A stretch of DNA of 64,000 bases from NCBI GenBank assembly GCA_029747015.1, contig JAKOGI010000184.1, positions 666,001 to 730,000 of the forward strand, written 5' to 3'. A model generated the notes under the pieces. That model did no database searches and was not told the DNA's origin. It saw nothing but the letters and a program-made list of their open reading frames with translations. Both the position numbers and the translations under genes were made by a program. Of this stretch, positions 59,940 through 64,000 are shown in pieces (the first letter of the stretch is position 1; each line of letters opens with the position of its first letter). The stretch comes from Carnegiea gigantea (taxonomy: Eukaryota; Streptophyta; Magnoliopsida; Caryophyllales; Cactaceae).

Positions 59940-62900
59940 TCCTTGTAAAAATCCTCTTGTAAGGAAATTTGTTAAGCAATTATTCTCTCATATGATAAAT
60001 TTATTTTCAAAATCGAAGGAGGATAAAATAGCTTTCCATTTGGCAAAGATCTGTTTTGAAACCAAATTCGTAACCTCCTTTTGTAAGACATCTTTCGCTC
60101 ATTTGCAATCAATTCTAATAAGGAATTTCTTTGTAAAATAGATCATCTTGAAATTTGAAAATGCAAAGAACAACCAATAAAATTTCTCTTTTGATGGTAG
60201 AATAATTTTGTTCTGGACCGAGCCAAATGCCAGAATGATATCTAACTAATTGCTCTTTACCATGCATCCATTGCTTAAGGATTCCTTCATAACCTTTATC
60301 AGATGCATCTGTTTCAACTATCATAAATGCAGAGGGATGAGGAATACCTAAACATGGTAAATACTCAACCTTAAGCTTAATTTGTCTAACAATGCCAGTC
60401 TGTACATCAAACCAAGTTTCAAGATTTTTTTTAAGTCTTCTATATAGGGGAGCACACAATTGTCTAAGTCTAAGGAAAAAATCAAAAATGTGTTGCAACT
60501 ATTTATTGTCCTTAATAACATCTGAAAATTTGTTTATAAAGGCAAGTGATCTAACAATGGGCTTAGTCGACCCTTAAAAGATATCATGCTTGAGAAAACT
60601 AACTTATGTTTTGAATAAAGCCATTTTTAAAGCAGAAATAGCCAGTCCGTTTCTTTCAGTGACATTTAAAATTACTTGTAAATGCTTGAAATGTTGATTT
60701 TGTTTTAACTGTAAGAGATTGACCTGTTTATAGATAGAAGGGTTTTGTAAAAGCAAAGCTTCGCGCTTTTTAGCAGTAGAAAGAAAATTGAAAGAGATTT
60801 GTTTGCTAAGAATCTTAGCATGAACACCAGATTCATTAACATGAAATGGATTGATTTGTGTTAAAAATGGTGTTCCAAAAATTAGGTCATGAGTAATACT
60901 TTGAACAGTCACAAATATATTTTTGAAACAATAATCATTATTTTGAATATAAACTTTATTAAGCTTATATTTGATGTTCAAAGGTTCTCCATTGGCGCTG
61001 CATAATTATTCTTTTGTCCTTTTGCAATACTTAAAAGGTATGATTCCTTCCCTTATGCAATTTTGAACAGCTCCATTGTCAAAGAGAGCCATTAAATTTG
61101 AAGCGAAATAATTGACTACTATTTTGACAATAAAATACCACTTTTGAAAGGTAACTTAAGATATGGTATGAAGAAATTATTCTGCTGAGACTTCATTCTC
61201 AGGAACATTTTCAATATTTTGAAAATTGTCTAGAATTTTTAAGGAACTCAGAATTTGTGTTTCCAGGATGGGGAGTTTTGTCTGGAGTTCTAGATTAGTA
61301 GCTATTAGATTGATAATCGCTCGTCTAAGATCTCAAAATTGAGCTTTTAGCTTGTTCACTTCGATTTGGATGTCTTTTATAGTGAGTTGTTAGAAATGAT
61401 TTGGTATTGGATATTTTTAAAATAGTTTGGTTAAGCTAGGAGTTTCTATATCAAACTTAATGACTTTCTTTTCTTCTTCAAGAATTAAGTCAATAAGCTT
61501 GCTCGAATACTCCTTCTTTGTGCCATCACCATAAATCTTTCCTATTAGGTCAAGTAGAACTTCTTTCTGACTTCTGTTTGTAATAACGTCGATTGTTTTG
61601 ATGGGTGAAGAATCATAGTCGGATTCTTCTTCCTCAGTACCTTGATAGTAATCAACATTATCATCTATATAAGAAGAGTTTTGTGTTATAACAACTAGAA
61701 GCTTCTTCTGGAGTTCAGGCTGATTAACAAATAACTCATTAGTCTTTTTTCTGTTTTGCACTAAAAGGCTTTGTGACCTGGTTTACCGCATTTGCAACAA
61801 ACGATTTGTTTTTTCCCAACCTTTTTTTCTCTAGAAGAGGTTAGCTTTGGATTGGAAGTTGGAGGCAAAATATTTGAGGGTTGATTTGTTCTTTTGAATC
61901 TTTTGCTAACGGCTTTCTTAGCTCGCTTAGCTTTGGAAGAAGAGCTTTAATTTTTATAATGCCAAATGCTTCATAGAAAGTTCCCATTTCTTTTTTGGAT
62001 TGGGCCTTTTCTAATCCATATTTTCCTTGTATTTTGCATTCATTGCAAAGGATAAGTCGCTGACTTTTGATAACTCCAAAGATCATACCAAATGTAAGAA
62101 GATGGAAAGGGATATCATCAGTCCCACAATGTTGTCTAAGTTTTGAGAGAATTCTTTCTGCAACCAACTTTGGTAGGCTTGCAATGAATCGCTCTTTCGA
62201 GAAACTTTGCATGCCATCCTCTCTCTCTAAGACACTGGTAAAGAATACACCTTTATACCATCTGTAGTATGTAAGAGTTGGGCATCTTAGGTTAGTAAGG
62301 ATAGTTTTGGCTACGGGTTGTCCTTTTGAGGATTGTCGACGAAATAAAGAGTGATGGTATGAATTAGGGTTTCATACGCATCTTGGATTTCTTCACCATG
62401 TTCATCCAATTCTCCTATATTATGATTGAGAATAGCTAACCTTTCTTCAAAGGTGAGATAATTGTCCTACCAATTGTCTAATTGTCTAGAGAAACCTAGG
62501 ACAATTATTTAGCTACATTTTTGTTAGAATATCCATTGACTTTGTATGAAGCTGCTGTTATTCCCATTTCTTCAATAGTAGATAGCACCTCATGCTCTGA
62601 TTTGCCATCAATGTTCCAACCACATATAGATTCACCATTGTAGTTTCTATCAATGAATTGGCCTCTTTCTTTATATTGGATATATGGAGGAATAGGTCTA
62701 GGATAATAATTCCTAGTTGTTGCATTTCCCCAGCAATTGATTTTGTTAAGAGCAAGAGGATCTTCTTCTTCTTTTAAAGTTTTTTGGATAGTAGCTATGG
62801 CCTCTTCGTGGTCAGTAATACTAGTAACAACTTCTTCATCTGTTAAGAAAGATGTGCTGTCATTTTGTTGGCAAGTTTTATCATGGCAGGTAAGAGCCTT

Positions 62901-63798
62901 ATTTTTGGTAAAAATGTCGAGATCTTTGATTTTCTCTGAGATGGTACAAAGGATACAAAGATTTAATGTTTGCTTTGGGAACACTCTCTGTAAAGGAAGA
63001 GGGTTTTATACTGGTACTGGTAATTCCTTTTTGGGAATTAGCTTTTGCAGAAAGTTGGTTCAATTGCTTAGCAATAGTATTAACGATGGCGTTTGTGCAA
63101 TTGGCATGCTTATGAACTTTTTTGAGATTACCAGATGGAAAGTGTTGCTATGCATTCCCTCTCGGCCACGTTTGTAAGAAAAAACATGAACAGTCTTTTC
63201 TTTGACAAAAAGCTTTATAGTGTGGTGAGTTGGAGGATGAACGGAGACCATACTTGTACAACCAATTAGATGCCATACTTTTGAGAGGTTGGTTTGAGTG
63301 TTTATACTGTGAAGCATATAAACATCATTCAAACCCTTTTTTGATAAAAATGTAAGAACCATAGGAAAAAAGGGATGTTAACTACAAGCTTTTGTATGTT
63401 AGCTATCCATTCCTTTTTGACTTCTTCTCTAAGGTTTTTATCAATTTGTTCGAATCATTGGCGCTTGGAAGCATTATTGGCGGAGTAATATTCTTCCTCA
63501 AAGAAAGGCCAATCAATTGTAAAATCTGTTTTTGTGAGAACATTGCATCTATGTCCTATTCTTGATGAAGAAGGATATGGAGGATCATTGATAACTGGTT
63601 CTGGTATGGGCAACATGAACTGATATTTTTGCGGCTCTTCACAAGGGATACTTCTTTCTACGTGGAAATCGAAAAATGATTTTCTACTAGCAGAAGTACC
63701 AAGGAGATTTGTAGGTTCACGAAAAGAGTGGAATCATAAGAGAACTTCGCCAAGGGATTCCTCTATGATTTGCTCAATATCGTTCATTTGTTTGACTT
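59940..63798 (-). pseudogene. Unit 6 ORF1, 5'-truncated, RT core deleted
   Basis: The unit begins inside the linker at 63798; the movement protein is absent. Linker pieces lie at 63060-63362 and 62505-62984, and coat protein at about 61841-62500. The zinc knuckle keeps CCKCGKPGH near 61780 but has a stop just before its last Cys. The protease triplet is Asp-Asn-Gly near 61078. An open frame (60604-60981) runs from protease straight across the RT deletion (near 60696-60698) into the RT thumb, which shows that the join is in frame. RNase H follows to about 59940 with a DASDKGYEGILKQWM motif. Confidence 0.85.
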
Positions 63799-64000
63799 AA
63801 GACTCACTTGATCACCACTTTAACTGTCCTAGTTGGAGATAAGCAAGTTAAGTGTTTAAGAATGAAATGGAGCAATGCTCTCAATTCACTTTCAAGTTGA
63901 TAAATCAGAGCTGAGTTACAAAATGAGCCTTCAAATGGCCTTATACACATGGCCTAAGGTAGCTAGGAGGCTTAAGAGATTTCCTCCCAAGGGAGGAAAG
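63799..64000. other. Flank of the pararetrovirus array
   Basis: Similarity to the linker region of the other units stops near 63798. The rest, to the window edge, is unrelated sequence with no gene that I can support. Confidence 0.5.

Larger units (their letters stand above)
31960..63798 (-). mobile_element. Head-to-tail array of six defective endogenous pararetrovirus units (Caulimoviridae)
   Basis: All units lie on the minus strand. Taking tRNA-Met sites as borders, from high to low coordinates they are: unit 6 (58563-63798, left-truncated), unit 5 (52122-58562), unit 4 (46301-52121), unit 3 (43331-46300), unit 2 (37753-43330) and unit 1 (31960-37752, ending at the satellite). There are no LTRs and no integrase. 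The order of movement protein, coat protein, protease, RT and RNase H in one ORF, then a second ORF, with a leader carrying TATA, AATAAA and a primer site, is that of Caulimoviridae and closest to florendovirus/petuvirus-type genomes. A genus call needs an RT tree. Every unit has stops, frameshifts and deletions. Confidence 0.9.

Noticed and set aside
31960..63798. Array as Ty3/gypsy retrotransposons
   Set aside because: There are no LTRs and no integrase; a 30K-type movement protein and a pararetroviral leader are present.
31960..63798. Array able to release infectious virus
   Set aside because: Every unit has deletions, stops and frameshifts, and no unit has an intact RT.

Overview
The window is plant nuclear DNA, most likely from a eudicot. 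It has one spliced single-copy host gene, and almost everything else is transposable-element, satellite and endogenous pararetrovirus sequence. Evidence for a plant is the plant-type IST1/ISTL gene with consensus introns, a Cassandra TRIM with 5S-like LTRs, Ty3/gypsy remnants primed by initiator tRNA-Met, plant-type hAT and Harbinger remnants, and Caulimoviridae copies. I cannot name the species.

Layout: 1-1450 is part of a minus-strand LTR. Positions 2209-4949 are a complete solo LTR with a 5-bp target duplication (ACATG), carrying a (TA)63 tract, an 80-bp minisatellite and a perfect 17-bp-stem hairpin near its 3' end. Positions 5605-12367 (minus) are an IST1-like ESCRT-III regulator gene. 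I reconstructed seven coding exons (3162 nt including stop, 1053 aa) that join in frame at canonical splice sites. Its largest intron holds a MITE and one arm of an intronic inverted repeat. Positions 12.7-22.6 kb are intergenic and hold a MITE-like element, a PIF/Harbinger transposase remnant, a Cassandra TRIM (17891-18621, TSD TGTCA), a tRNA-derived SINE (19586-19728) and a hAT-like element (21147-22014). Positions 22600-24858 are a decayed Ty3/gypsy element that stops inside its RT domain, where a ~7-kb diverged satellite (monomer about 143 bp) begins. The satellite is interrupted by a non-autonomous hAT element (30920-31741, TSD ATATCACT).

From about 31960 to 63798 the window holds a head-to-tail array of six defective pararetrovirus units, all on the minus strand. 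Each is built as leader (TATA, AATAAA, tRNA-Met primer site), ORF1 (movement protein, linker, coat protein with zinc knuckle, aspartic protease, RT, RNase H) and ORF2. The order resembles florendovirus/petuvirus-type Caulimoviridae. All units are broken. Four units share one deletion that removes the RT fingers and palm. Measured on the only unit that keeps this segment, the deletion is 705 bp, and at least one deleted copy reads through the join in frame. The remaining RT core, in unit 1, has lost a catalytic aspartate. Two unrelated second ORFs occupy the same slot after RNase H (units 1 and 6 versus units 2-5).

The best candidates for something undescribed are the RT-less pararetrovirus lineage, its alternative second ORF, and the satellite with higher-order structure between the gypsy remnant and the viral array. 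Apart from the IST1-like gene I see no intact protein gene, and I recognised no tRNA or rRNA gene other than the 5S-like sequence inside the Cassandra LTRs.
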